Below, one piece after another: positions 53,701 to 64,000 of a stretch of DNA of 64,000 bases; position 1 is the first letter of the stretch; each line of letters begins with the position of its first letter. The notes under the pieces are model-generated. The model saw nothing but the letters and a program-made list of their open reading frames with translations, was not told the origin of the DNA and ran no database searches. Source of the DNA: Phoma sp. XZ068 (Eukaryota; Ascomycota; Dothideomycetes; Pleosporales; Didymellaceae); the NCBI GenBank assembly GCA_004835665.1, contig RBKR01000005.1, positions 868,001-932,000 of the forward strand, written 5' to 3'. The translations under genes were made by a program, and so were the position numbers.

Positions 53701-54822
53701 AGTGGTCAGCGGCTGCGGCCCCAGCTCACATTGTCAGCCAACCTAGCCAACGTTCCGATGCAGGGGAGCGTCTGATGCCCCTACCGTAAGGCTTCAAGGC
53801 GCCCGAGCGCCCTTCCACGTAATTTCTAGAAGGAGCCCAGACCGACACCATGACAGTGCGTGCAGCGGGCCTGAGAGAACCTTGTCTTTTCCAGAAGATT
53901 ACCCCTTTTTCTAACCATTCAAGGAGCCTGGAAATGAAGGTCGACAGCATACTTTCGTCACACAGGTGGGCGAGCGCTTTCTGCCGACCCAAAGTGGGCT
54001 TTTATGCTACCTTGAAATGCCTGTTAGTCATGAGACTGCATGTCGTGAGTTTGGGACCGAATTGCGGGAGCGCGTGCGACTCCCCGTTGACAGCTAGACG
54101 AACGGACACACTGAACGTTTCTTGATCTCTCATCATCCACGAACCAGGAATTTCACCGAGCAATTTCGGCAGTAAAAGATGTTTGGTGGATCCACACCGT
54201 GCTGGTCGGACAGAGCATGTATCTAAAGCTGTCTCGGAACTACGGTTGTGCTTCCGTAACCAACCTCCTAGTCATGTGACAAACAAGGTCATCCTGGCCG
54301 ACCGTTGGGATTCCAGCCTCTTTTGATGACATGTCTTTCCAGCCGGGCGATCTTGCAAAGACAGCAATGAAACCTTAGCCGGGTTCCCGGTGGCAGTCAT
54401 CGCACGTTCACCCGTTGAACCTGATGTTGAAGGCCAATGCCTCCCGCTCAGCACATCACCGCACGTGTAGACCCTGAGAATTGCAAACACCTGTTAGTGG
54501 TCTGTACCATTGAGGCACAGATAGATCCTTGTCGGCTTCGCTGTAGTTACAGATTCACGAATAATTAAGCCTTGTACGCACATTCACCACCGTGATTGAC
54601 CAAACGAACATCACCATTACAAGTCGGGCCGTAACCTCAATAATGGGACACAAAAAATTACTTCTACCATTCGAGTTGCAGTTGAGATGTCCTTCTACAG
54701 AAAACTATGGATACAATCAAAGAAGACCGCGCTATGCGACATGAGAAAATTGCCGTGATATACGACATGAAACCAAGGGAAGAACATCAGGAACAACTGT
54801 CCGTCTTCCCGAAACTAGAACT
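50749..54822. other. 4-kb stretch without a supported gene
   Basis: The first kilobase (50749-51700) is the likely long promoter and 5' UTR of the C2H2 factor. Beyond that, frames up to 154 codons (52937-53401, 52180-52632) show no domains, no signal peptide and no splice chain. Composition is balanced, so this is not RIP-damaged sequence. A noncoding RNA or unknown small gene remains possible. Confidence 0.4.
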
Positions 54823-56079
54823 CTAGACCCTTGGTATACCACCGGTACCGAACAGCTCCATCTTCACCCTGTCAGCCGGAACACCATAGGCTCTCAACTT
54901 GGCCTCGACATCCAGCATGAACTGCTCCGGTCCACAGGTGAAGTACAGCGTCTTATCGTTTTCCGTGAACAGCACTGTCTTGTCGACAGTATCCAGACTA
55001 ACACGACCTGTGATATCGTAGTCCTGCCCCTGCACCTCTCCCTCCTGCGGGCTCGACGAGAAGAATACAGTATGCAGGTTGCTCTTCTTCTCCGCCAGCC
55101 CGTCAATTTCCTTTTTGAACGCCCTCGTCTTGGTATCGCGTGCACCCTGAATCCAAGTGACCGGCCGTGATGAGTGCTCCAGTGTGGTGTTCAAGATGCT
55201 GTTCAAGCACGTCAACCCCACACCCGCACTAATCAAGACAACCGGCGCGCTCGTATCCTCTTTCTCCTCATCGAAGAAGAAATCACCCCATGGGTGCGAA
55301 ACACGCACAATGTCGCCTACATTCTTCTTCTCGTGCAGGATGTTGGATATATAGCCGGGATGCGTCATGTGCTTTGGCTCACCGATTTCAATGCCAGATT
55401 CCCGCTTGACGCTGATGCGGAGGTAGTCTTTACCCGGTGCATCGGAGAGACTGTACTGGCGCGCCTGCCACACGCCGCCATCAAGTTCGTCGACAAACAC
55501 GTTGACGGAGATATACTGGCCAGGCTTGAAGATGGGGAGTTTGAGATTTGAGTCCACGGGCTCCAGGTAGAAGGATGTGATTTCCTCTGCTTCCTTCTCT
55601 TTGCGAGTGATCTTGAAATCTTTCCAGTCTGTCCAGCCTTCTGCTTCTTGGTAGAGGCCTTCCTCTTTATTGATCATGATGTTGGCGAGTTGCCAGTATG
55701 CGGTTTCCCAGGCACCGAGAATATCCGGTGTAGCTGCGTCGCCGAGGACCGTCTTCATTGTCTTGAGGAGGTGCTCGCCGACGATGTTGTAGTGTTCAGG
55801 GCGGATGTAAAGAGAAACATGCTTGTGGCAAATCAACTCAAGGGCAGGAGAGAGTTTGCCCAGGTCGTCGATGTTGGCGGCGTAAGCGTAGAGGGAGCCG
55901 GCGAGCGCGCGAGGCTGGTGTCCGGTTGCTTGGTGTGTGTTGTTGAAGATGTTCTTGAGTTCGGGGCGAGCCTCTAGCATATCTGCATAGAACTTGGTGG
56001 TGATTGCTTCGCCATGTTGTGCCAGTACCGGGACTGTGGCTTTGATGATTTGGACTTGCTCGGGTGTAAGGGCCGACAT
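54823..56079 (-). CDS. YHB1: flavohemoprotein (nitric oxide dioxygenase)
   Basis: 418 aa, single exon, ATG at 56079. It converts NO, O2 and NAD(P)H to nitrate, protecting against nitrosative stress. The globin domain (1-145) begins MSALTPEQVQIIKATVPVLA, with the B10 Tyr in FYADML (31), E7 Gln near 55 and proximal His87 in CHKHVSL. The FAD domain (about 155-265) has the RQYSLSDAPG box and the HPWGDFFFD segment. The NAD domain (about 280-418) has VVLISAGVGLTCLNSIL and LYFTCGPEQFMLDVE. Length and domain order match yeast Yhb1 and bacterial Hmp. The C-terminus ends MELFGTGGIPRV, slightly divergent from the usual FGP ending. The upstream region (56080-57000) would hold any NO-responsive promoter; no site was identified. 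Confidence 0.96.
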   Translation of the reverse strand: MSALTPEQVQIIKATVPVLAQHGEAITTKFYADMLEARPELKNIFNNTHQATGHQPRALAGSLYAYAANIDDLGKLSPALELICHKHVSLYIRPEHYNIVGEHLLKTMKTVLGDAATPDILGAWETAYWQLANIMINKEEGLYQEAEGWTDWKDFKITRKEKEAEEITSFYLEPVDSNLKLPIFKPGQYISVNVFVDELDGGVWQARQYSLSDAPGKDYLRISVKRESGIEIGEPKHMTHPGYISNILHEKKNVGDIVRVSHPWGDFFFDEEKEDTSAPVVLISAGVGLTCLNSILNTTLEHSSRPVTWIQGARDTKTRAFKKEIDGLAEKKSNLHTVFFSSSPQEGEVQGQDYDITGRVSLDTVDKTVLFTENDKTLYFTCGPEQFMLDVEAKLRAYGVPADRVKMELFGTGGIPRV

Positions 56080-57953
56080 TAGGAATGCTTATTCGAGTCG
56101 GGATGCTTGTCTTGTTGCAGTAATTGCGGGGAATGATAGAATAACCTTGCAGCTATCCTTGTCTTGTAGTGTATTGATCCTTTGGTGATCCTCGATGATG
56201 TGATGAAGTTGATGCTATGATGGAACAATTGTCGCCTCCTCCACAGAACATATATACTTCACCCATCATCGACCCATATTCCTACAAAACCCGCAGGAAC
56301 ATACATCTCCGCGGTAAAACACATGTTGCATACCAGTTTCCCCATCGCGGAACCTCGAAAACCCTGTCAAAAATCTGATGACCGATCATACGTGCAAGCG
56401 TGCCTGGTGTTACGCGGGTGTACATTACGTACGTTGCACGAGCAGCGCGGCTCTGCACGCCGCCACGCCCGCGCTTTCCACCGGGCAGAGCCGTTTCGAA
56501 CGTCCCGTCGCGGAAACAGCACGTGGTAAGACGAAAGAGTGAAAGTCTCCGAATCTATTGGTGGGTCGAGCGCTGGACGAGAACCTCCAACGTCCGATGT
56601 CCGTTGATGCGCGACGGCTTTCGGGGATCCACAGTTCCCACATTGATCGTCCAGGTCAACAGCTGTAATGTTATCTTTGCCAATCTCAGTGTCTGTAAAC
56701 ATAAGCATTAGCTTGCAGTGTGCCTCTACCTAATAATGTTCTCTTCCAGATGTTCTGATGCCGCCATTTGCTGTGCTAGTACCTGTTCACTCTCTCGCTT
56801 CCCGATGCCTTTCTCATTCTAAGCATGACTAAATGTCACACCATCAGTCGTGTCTAGCAGCCGACATCTCCCGGCGTCACTGTGAGCTGTCAGCCAAATG
56901 GCAATTCGAATTATTGGGCAGTCTCGTTCCATTGCAGAGTTGGACGATGATGGTTCAAATGTCGGGTGATGTGCAAAATTAGAAATCTTTGGGGTTGTGG
57001 TTTCTCCGCGGCTTAGGTGGGGCTGACGTGCTGCTCCCAACGCAACCACACATCAACCAACAAGGCACATGAACTCCCTTACTGTTCATGGCTCCCCAAA
57101 TAACTTTTTGCTTTACAATTTAGACTTATCTCCACCCCATCTCCATCTCGTATGGGCTCCTAGGTAATGCTCAACCGTGTAGTAACGCGTTCAAAAGATC
57201 TCGATGACCTTAACCGCCTCTACGGGATTATGGTTTCATCAGCTTCAGTTCGAGTCTGCACGGTCTCACCTCTTGAATCAGTCGATATTCTTCAAGATCC
57301 TGAGTTGCAGTCTTTGGCTCCTCGTTTACTAACACAACAGTAGTCTTCGATAGGGCGTTCTTTTGGTTGAAAGACAACCTTTCTCACGGTTTTGGAAGAA
57401 CCGCTTGTATCCACCAGCACTGCAGTGACATCTGAATGTTCTGGGAGTGTGTCAACATAATTGATAGTCATCTATTAGTGGCCCGAATTCTCGAACAGTA
57501 TTCTAGAGACAATGTCTTTTACGCGCTGCTATCATGGACCGTTACGTGAGTGTAACGTCGTTCATTTCAATTTCACTGCATTTTACCAAAGGCCGGACGA
57601 CATAACTTCCTTCGGGACTCCGAACTCCAGCATATGTTGCAACCTTCGCAGTCTTCCGGATCTGAGTACGACAGATTAGATGCAAACCCCGCTGATCCAG
57701 TAATTCTTCGTAAATCTGCGGCCTCTACAGGCGTTTAGAGTTTAGCTTGGGAAAATTGCACAGCTTAACTTGACGAGCTTTGTTCGAAGATCATATTTTA
57801 TCTTTTTTTTACGGATCCCTACAGTTCGTAACCCTTTAACATGGCACAGTTCGCGCTCGAAAAGAGCACTCTTTTTGCTCGTCCGTTCCACGTCTTTCCT
57901 GGGGGTTGGTCCAACCCCACAGATACATGCCAGCGTTCCCGTCAATCCAATAT
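56080..57953. other. intergenic
   Basis: Flavohemoprotein promoter on the left and 3' flank of the chitin-binding gene on the right. Short frames only; no recognisable coding or RNA gene. Confidence 0.35.
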
Positions 57954-59696
57954 CTATGAAGTAGTAGGACAAACTGTCTGAGTGGATCGTACTGTCTCCG
58001 TAGTCACAATCAGAACGGTTGTGGTAGTCGTTACAGTGCTACTAGGGAACGGAATAATTGTGGTTGTGGTCACAATGTTCGTAACTGTAGTTGTTCCCCC
58101 TCCGATAGTTGGGAGAAGCGTGATAGTTTGTGTCGTAGTCGATGTAATCGTTGTACGTGGAATGGGTGGGTAGGTATAATCAGGACCAGCGCCTCCAATG
58201 GCACGCTTGTTGTTTTCTTCCTGACCCGTCGAGCGCTTTACAGCTGCAAAAGGTGCCGCTCGAAGGTTGCCCTTGGGTGCTGAGCGCTTTGCAGGAGTAG
58301 TGTCGCATGTGCCAAAAGTTGGCTGACAGGCACCGGTGCAGTAGAGAGCTCCACTGCCACAGAATCCATATTCAGAACAGCAGGAGCCAAATGTGCTTCC
58401 GAGACATGTTTGCCCGGTGCTACCACCACAAGCTCCGTTGAGAGAAACTTTCAGTGTGGATGTTGGTAGGGGAGCCGTGCCAGTGGGTGTTGGGCCGGAG
58501 CAGATGCCGAAAGCATTCTGACAACCTGCTCCACAGTGGGCGTCACTTGAACCACACCAGCCATAAGCTGTTGCGAGTAAGCCATCAGATCTCAGGCGGA
58601 GAATTTGGGGTACTTACGGGAGCAACAATCTCCTAAACCGCTACCAGGGCATACATAGCCATTATCTCCACCACACGTACCATCCACTGAGACCTTCACT
58701 GTAGATGTAGGCGTAGGTGGAGAGCTGCTTGACACAGGGGAAGGTGTAGTGCAGTCACCGTAACCAGGTTGGCAACCCTCCGTAGTCAGACAGTAGATGT
58801 CAGTACTTCCGCAGAATCCGTACAAAGAGCAGCAAGAGCCAAATATGCTGCCAGTGCAGGTCCGGCCAGCTACAGAACCGCACTGACCGTTTTGAGAAGC
58901 AGGAAGATTAGAAGTCGGTGTACTAGCAGGTGAAGACGATGTTGAAGATGCCACCAAGCTACTAGAACTATCCGCCGTAGCGACGCAAGAGCTGAATATG
59001 TCTGTTACAGTGGTGGTAGAGGTCGCAATTCCAGTGATTGTTTGCGTGGTTGTCTGGTCAGCGTCTTCGCCGACGGTAATGGTCAAAGTAGAAGTACTGA
59101 GAAATCTGTCTAAGCGTCAGCAGTAACCTCTACGTTTGACTGAGAAATTCTCACGTAGTAATGGCGTCGGAAACTCCTGACGCAGTCGCAGTTGCGAGAA
59201 CAGTCGTAGTTGTCCGATCTGTGCTGAAAGTGGGCGAAGCAACGATGAATGTTCGAGAGGAGATGGTCGGTCCGCCGATAACATTGGGCTGGTTGAACCT
59301 CAAGGTATAAGTGCCAGGTGCAAATTGGTTGTCGGTGATACTGGGACATTCAAATCCAGAATAGGTGGTGGACCCGCTCGCGCTGGGTGTGATTGATGGA
59401 GGTGCCAGAATTGAGCATGTGGTGGTGCGTCCTAAAGTAACAATTATAGGCGTGATGGCGTACGTAGAGGTTCTTTGCTGTGTGATATAGCGAGTTGGGA
59501 ACGAGCAAACAGCGCCGTTGTCTGTGAAGGGTTAGTTTGCATCAACGCCAATAGTACTTGTGCGACCCTTACTGGATGTGAAACTTCCTGCTACGCCCAG
59601 GTAGTTGCTGTTCGCAGCATCGAAAGCAAAAGTTGGTGAGGCAATTGTGCCTGGCAACGAGGTAACAAGATCTGGAGAACCAAATCGACAAGCCAT
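57954..59696 (-). CDS. Ser/Thr-rich protein with three hevein-type (CBM18) chitin-binding domains
   Basis: Exons 59696-59573, 59521-59155, 59105-58618, 58567-57954, introns 49-51 nt; 530 aa with all phases closing. The N-terminal 240 residues are Thr/Ser-rich with a beta-type segment (FECPSITDNQFAPGTYTLRF). Three CBM18 modules follow, each with the eight-Cys hevein pattern: CGSVAGRTCTGSIFGSCCS, CGGDNGYVCPGSGLGDCCS and CGGSTGQTCLGSTFGSCCS, with YGFCG or YGWCG after each. The tail has three Lys-Arg sites within about 30 residues (AKRSAP, VKRSTG, NKRAIG) and then a Thr-rich stretch. CBM18 proteins bind chitin and may shield the wall or mask fragments from plant receptors. The model starts MACRFGSPDLV with no signal peptide, so a 5' exon is probably missing. 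Confidence 0.85.
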
Positions 59697-61682
59697 TGTG
59701 AAGGTCCAAGACAAAAACTATGTGGACGTTCAGGAGGGCACGAATCGTGTTGCTTACTGCTGCGCATCTGGACAGCCTTGCGATGATTTATACTCTAAAA
59801 ATCTTAGTCCGCGGGCTCAAGCGACTCTATCCCCAGGCCTCAAATGCCCAGTGCATATTGCGGTGCATGCATGACTTATTGATTGCTTCGCATGAGCACC
59901 TGCATGAATGGAGGGCACAGGATACCCATGGAATTGCCCTTTTCGGTACGTGAGAGTTCCCCGCAAAGCTGTTCTGTTAGTGAGGGCTGTTCTTGGGAGA
60001 CATGGGAATAGTATTGCGAAGCTACGCAAAGAGTGTAGTGTGCAATTTCGCGCAAGCCACAACCGACGCAGGCGTACAACAGCGACGTGATGTCGCTCGA
60101 TCAAGACGGGCAGCGGGCTTGCATGAGACGATGATGGTCTAGTAGCAAGATGTTCCGTAGATCCTTCGTTCGGTTTTCATTACACAGGGTATGATTTAAA
60201 ACTCCATACTTTTACCAACCGATTGTAACTCGGCATAACCCAGCGCTTGTAAATATGGCACAGTGTACCTGAGAAAGAGCGCCTTGGACCACCCATTCGT
60301 GTGTACATGCCACAAACCTTTACTGCAGCTGACAGTGACTTTGGGGAAAAGGGGTTGGATATCAACAAGCGTGTCTGCAAGAAGAATTGAAGGCGTACCT
60401 TGCATCGGCTCAAAGGTGTTCTGGCCGTCGGTCTGGCACCAGATTGGGGTGGTTACAGGGGCATAGTGTGCGCCTTAGCGAGCTTATCCACGCCGGGGTC
60501 CTTGTGCACTCAAGTCCCTAGATGCGTTCTTTGCGGTTCAAAACTTGCACTTCGATGTTTGGCAAAGCAGCTTTCCAATGCTCGATCTGTAAAAGCTGTG
60601 TCATATCGACAGCCGATAAACGACGTTGATTGCGGATTTCATCGCACATAGCAGGTTGTAAGTTCTATTAGAAGTTACCGTGTTTTAACAGTATTGCACC
60701 CCAAAAACGTCGGATGTCGAATTCAATTTCGCAGCTTGTGAATTTGGATGTGTCTTCTCACAGTTTGCGCCAAGCTGAATGATCAGCGGCCTTAACAATG
60801 ATCTTCTAAACAAATCGTGAGCAGTTGGAGAGTGCGAGAGAAGTGGTCCGACTCAGCCTCCGCTCGAGGGGTCATGGTCATACTTTCTGGAGCTTCACAC
60901 GCACGATTAGACATTTACTGGTCATAGGAACGACCTACGGCGAAATATTTGAAATTTGAAGGATGACTGTAAGCAGCCAAGAACGACAACGTGGGCTGTG
61001 ACGAAAGAGCGGAGTGAGATTCTTCACATACCTGGGTAGCGTAGCTCAGTCATCATGACGCTAACCCTTTGCAGGCTTTGCTGAATGCGACCGTCACAAT
61101 ACCAAAGCGGCACGTTTCTTTGAGTTCCGTCTGCCGCATTGCGCCATGCGCCAAATCTGCCCTTGCCACGTTCTGCGGCGTACCCGTTGTCAAGAGGTGT
61201 GAGCGGCTGCAAGCGCTGCTCAGCTCACTACCTCCACGTTTCTTGTCTCGTTAGACAAGAGATCAAGCTCGGGTGAGGGTACACGACAGAACACATTCAG
61301 CTGCCTGGAAAGCTCTAGAGTCATTAGTACATATCTGTACAGGCCTTGATCAGAGTAAGCAGGGTTTTGCTGAACGTCAAGAATAGTTGCTACAATAAAG
61401 GTGAAAATCCAAATGTTGTCACGCAGAGTAGAGACTCACTCTTGACACTCGAGTGAAGACTAAGGTGTGGCACTACCTGCGTGCTGCTACATCACGATGA
61501 AGCACCAGCTCACAGGCGGAAGGATCGTTGCGTACGCTCGCTTACATCCGCCGTTCCTGCTAATTCAAATTGCTATTCTTATCATCCTTAATCAGCGGCT
61601 CATTCACGAATGTACATACTTTTTGCGGCTAGCGTTAACCTTCCCGTATTGAGCCTGGTTTCTGTCACCGCGCTATAGAACC
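59697..61682. other. gene-poor intergenic region
   Basis: May contain a missed 5' exon of the chitin-binding gene near its left end. Short frames only. A tRNA-like string (GTAGCTCAG near 61039) lacks the rest of a cloverleaf. Confidence 0.35.
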
Positions 61683-61793
61683 ATGGAGAGCCGCATGTTG
61701 CGGTCCTTAAGAGATTACTGGGAGTGTCGCACTTCAACCATCGATTCATCGAGACCCAGGGAGCACAGCGAAGATTTCCAACGCGGAAGATGA
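61683..61793 (+). promoter_or_regulatory. upstream ORF overlapping the bZIP-like start (ATGA)
   Basis: A 36-codon uORF starts in strong context (ACCATGG) and ends with TGA at 61791-61793, overlapping the main ATG at 61790 as ATGA. If the transcript starts upstream, main-frame translation would depend on leaky scanning or reinitiation. This would fit a translationally controlled factor. The transcript start is not known. Confidence 0.5.
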
Positions 61794-62604
61794 ACCTTCC
61801 AACCAGGCCTCAGATTGAAGAACCCCCAAGATCAAGAGTGCAAATTGCGGTTGCAATGGCACAAGAGACGAAGCCAAGAAAGGTCAATAGCGAGGTGCGC
61901 AAGCAGCAGAACAGAATAGCATCACGAAACTACCGTACGTCCTGCTGGCAATCTGATGCACATATCGAGTATTGTTGACGTTGCCAAATACAGGAGAGAA
62001 ACGAAAGCGCAAGCTCCAACAGCTACAACAGCTGTTCGACGACGAAGACCTGAGCGACCGACAGGTTCTTACAAGGTCAACAAGTCCTTATGAAGATCGA
62101 TCTGGTTCGGGATCGGTTCGGTATGAGCGCTCTGTAGCAAGCTCGTCACCGCACATCGCAGCTTTGCCCAGCAATTTCAGCTCGCCACAATCTGATCATG
62201 CATCAATTTCCAATCAAACATGGAGTACGGCTGTCACAATGTCTACCGAGCAACTGCCCATATACACCCACCAATACTCCAACACCAATCAGCATATGCA
62301 CGGCTACAACGTAGGCGGTCCGACCGCCACGACCTATTCGACGTGGAACGCATTTCCGGCGAACGCAGGGATTGGCTACTCGACACCAGGGTCATCTCAT
62401 CATTCCACGTATCCATCGCATGAATCGCTCTGGCCGCCGTCTGAATTCGGAGCAACGTATTCCTACGCTGTGCATCAACAAGCTGCAGTCCCAGATTCAA
62501 GATCGTATGTTCCTTCGTGGCAGTATCACATAGGCGAGGATATGTCAGTCGGGATCACTTCAGATCCATATGGCAGGAGGTATCATCAATACGAGCCGTG
62601 TTGA
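61790..62604 (+). CDS. bZIP-like transcription factor with short zipper
   Basis: Two exons, 61790-61934 and 61994-62604, intron 59 nt (GTACGT ... ATACAG), 251 aa. Splicing rebuilds the basic region: RKQQNRIASRNYR joined to EKRKRKLQQLQQLFDDED. The N-x7-R spacing of the bZIP DNA-contact motif is exact (Asn to Arg across the splice). The leucine zipper is very short, about two heptads, before an acidic DDED break. The rest (90-251) is Ser/Thr/Tyr/His-rich and probably disordered (TWSTAVTMSTEQLPIYTHQY). Related short-zipper bZIP proteins occur widely in ascomycetes. ATG 61790 is chosen because the open frame upstream has no ATG. The nuclear role is inferred from the basic region. Confidence 0.82.
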
Positions 62605-62909
62605 GTCTCTTCATATAGAATGCCCGTAGTATTTCTAATAGCGTCCGAAACTCTACATTACTATTAGTACCCTGTCACAACCGTGTGTATCCTGGGCGTC
62701 TAATGTAGTATACCCTCACCTTGTTCCTATCACAACTGTACACCAGAGCACTCCCTAAGATGGTATCTTGAATCCCAAACGCCAAACTGTGGGTGATGCC
62801 AATAAACCAGAGAAATCATACCATGCCACCCCGAACCATACCGAACCATACCGAACCATGCCATACCAAGACACATCCCATCCAATCAACCCACCCGTTC
62901 ATAAAACAA
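62605..62909. other. convergent 3' intergenic region with decamer repeat
   Basis: Lies between two 3' ends. It contains the CCGAACCATA decamer three times in a row (62831-62860, the third copy ending in G instead of A). No coding content. Confidence 0.5.
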
Positions 62910-64000
62910 TCATGAGAATTCACTATCCACCGACCTTTTCGATAATAAGCCCTCCAGCTTCGACCCGCTTCTTGAACGTAGATTTAGGCGACCATTCGTA
63001 AGCTTTCTAGTGAGCCCTGACCCAGAACTCATGCTTGCTTCGCTCTCCTGCCAGACTTCGCTTCTCGCCTTGCGCTGCTGAATATGCTGCAGCGTCTTCT
63101 TCAGCGCAGCGTAAAGATGCTGATTGTCGCTCATATCGAGATCGACCCAGAACGAGTAGATAGACAGCTGGTTGCGGTTTAGATCTTTGAACTGCTTCAA
63201 GATGTACTGACGAGCTGAATTGTCTGGATCGGTGGCGCTGGGCACGTAGTCTGGGAAGAGGGCCTCCAGTGGCGAGTGGCGCAATTTGTCCCGGAAGCGA
63301 GTGAAGTTGTTGAGCAAGAGGATGATGGCGGAGTCGGCGAATTTGGGTGATGTGGCCCAGGACTCGAAGCTGGCAAAGTCGTCCAGTAACTGCGATTTCG
63401 TTGTTTGGCCGTAGAATGGGCGATCGTAGAGCGAAACATCGACTGTGTAGACGAGTGATGTAGCACTGTCGAACTGGTGGAACCAGCGCTTGCGGAATTG
63501 GTCAGGAATGTAGCCGTTGATGTTGAAGAGGTGAACATCCAGTTCATCCCAGTTGAAACGTAGCTCTTTGATGCCTCCGATGGACTGATTCAAGCGAATT
63601 ATGTCTGCTTCCGTGGGTATGTAATCTTCTGAAGCAATTCTCTGAACCTCCTGGGCAAAATAGGGCGCGTATTGCGGGAAGTCGATCTCGAAATTCTTCA
63701 AGTACATCGACGAGAACTCAGCACTGACCCACAGGTTTCGTACGGCAGCTGCAGCTTCGATTGTGATGCGGTGCATATCGACCATGTCCACCTCATCCAG
63801 CAAGATGGCAAAGTCGTGATTCAAGGCTGTGGGCAGAGCGATACCCGTGTCTTTCAGCAGATCGATGATAGAATGTATGAGTAATCGTACCGTTGAACGC
63901 ACGGCGTCTCGAAACTTCCTGCGATCCTCTGGCGAATAGTAACCCTCGGCGTAAAGGACTTTGATTTGATGCATGACGAGATCCTTGCCGCTATTATCCT
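62910..64000 (-). CDS. divergent G-protein alpha-subunit-like protein (5' end outside window)
   Basis: The frame is open from the window edge to 62910 (at least 363 codons). It follows the G-alpha layout throughout: P-loop region NSGKDLVMHQIKVLYAEGY followed by SPEDRRKFRDAV, a helical domain, switch I (PTEADIIRLNQSIGGI), switch II and helix (DVHLFNINGYIPDQFRKRWF), SLVYTVDVSLYDRPF, the strand AIILLLNNFTRFRDKL, FPDYVPSA, and IYSFWVDLDMSDNQHLYAAL. GTPase signatures are degraded. The P-loop Ser/Thr after Lys is Asp, the switch-I Thr position is Gln, GGQ is NGY, NKxD is NNFT and TCAT is FWVD. A basic Ser-rich extension of about 45 residues follows the usual C-terminus, and there is no C-terminal toxin-site Cys. 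It is probably a non-hydrolysing, perhaps non-GTP-binding, relative. Confidence 0.8.
   Translation of the reverse strand, partial: DNSGKDLVMHQIKVLYAEGYYSPEDRRKFRDAVRSTVRLLIHSIIDLLKDTGIALPTALNHDFAILLDEVDMVDMHRITIEAAAAVRNLWVSAEFSSMYLKNFEIDFPQYAPYFAQEVQRIASEDYIPTEADIIRLNQSIGGIKELRFNWDELDVHLFNINGYIPDQFRKRWFHQFDSATSLVYTVDVSLYDRPFYGQTTKSQLLDDFASFESWATSPKFADSAIILLLNNFTRFRDKLRHSPLEALFPDYVPSATDPDNSARQYILKQFKDLNRNQLSIYSFWVDLDMSDNQHLYAALKKTLQHIQQRKARSEVWQESEASMSSGSGLTRKLTNGRLNLRSRSGSKLEGLLSKRSVDSEFS

Noticed and set aside
61031..61105. Possible tRNA (GTAGCTCAG string)
   Set aside because: No matching acceptor stem, anticodon loop or T-loop in the following 75 bases.
1..64000. CRISPR array, bacterial operon signals or viral genes
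   Set aside because: None seen; introns and protein families are fungal nuclear throughout.

Overview
The window looks like nuclear DNA of a filamentous ascomycete, most likely a dothideomycete close to Pleosporales. The reasons are short introns (about 48-80 nt) with GTRNGT donors and CTRAC branch sites, fungal families (TAPT1/Emp65, YANK kinase, flavohemoglobin, hevein-type chitin-binding protein, DUF7730/2EXR and DUF7923-CCCH proteins), and AT-rich tracts whose dead genes carry stops that look like CAR-to-TAR changes, the trace left by repeat-induced point mutation (RIP). The taxonomic call is inference. Gene models were spliced by hand by matching phases, and most multi-exon models close exactly in frame.

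Layout: (1) 0-2.5 kb: the start of a leftward gene and a GPI-anchored phospholipase B. (2) 2.5-17.4 kb: an accessory, partly decayed region. It holds a RIP-scarred DUF3435-like relic, a secreted protein with a PD-(D/E)XK-like core beside it, a 2EXR protein, a frameshifted GH3 glycosidase, a small stress-barrel (Dabb) gene, a 243-bp inverted-repeat element, an NmrA relic and an orphan membrane-protein tail. (3) 17.7-24.4 kb: ordinary genes: histidine phosphatase with a prenylation-like tail, acyl-CoA thioesterase, TAPT1/Emp65, a DUF7730-type protein. (4) 24.4-29.7 kb: no gene found, then a six-exon YANK-type kinase. (5) 33.5-43.9 kb: an accessory-looking set of two DUF7923 genes (one with CCCH fingers), an RRM gene with two nonsense codons, an Hsp70-like ATPase, and a nuclear-looking protein with duplicated SUMO-interaction-like motifs. 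(6) 44.4-56.1 kb: DUF7730-type protein, epsin, three-exon C2H2 factor, a 4-kb gene-free stretch, flavohemoglobin. (7) 57.9-64 kb: three-hevein-domain protein, bZIP-like factor with a uORF, and a degenerate G-alpha-like protein cut by the window edge.

The genes do not form one pathway. The most unusual items are the secreted nuclease-fold candidate next to RIP-damaged DNA, the G-alpha-like protein that has lost its GTPase signature residues, the small inverted-repeat element, the SIM-like duplication, and the histidine phosphatase ending in a polybasic CaaX-like tail.
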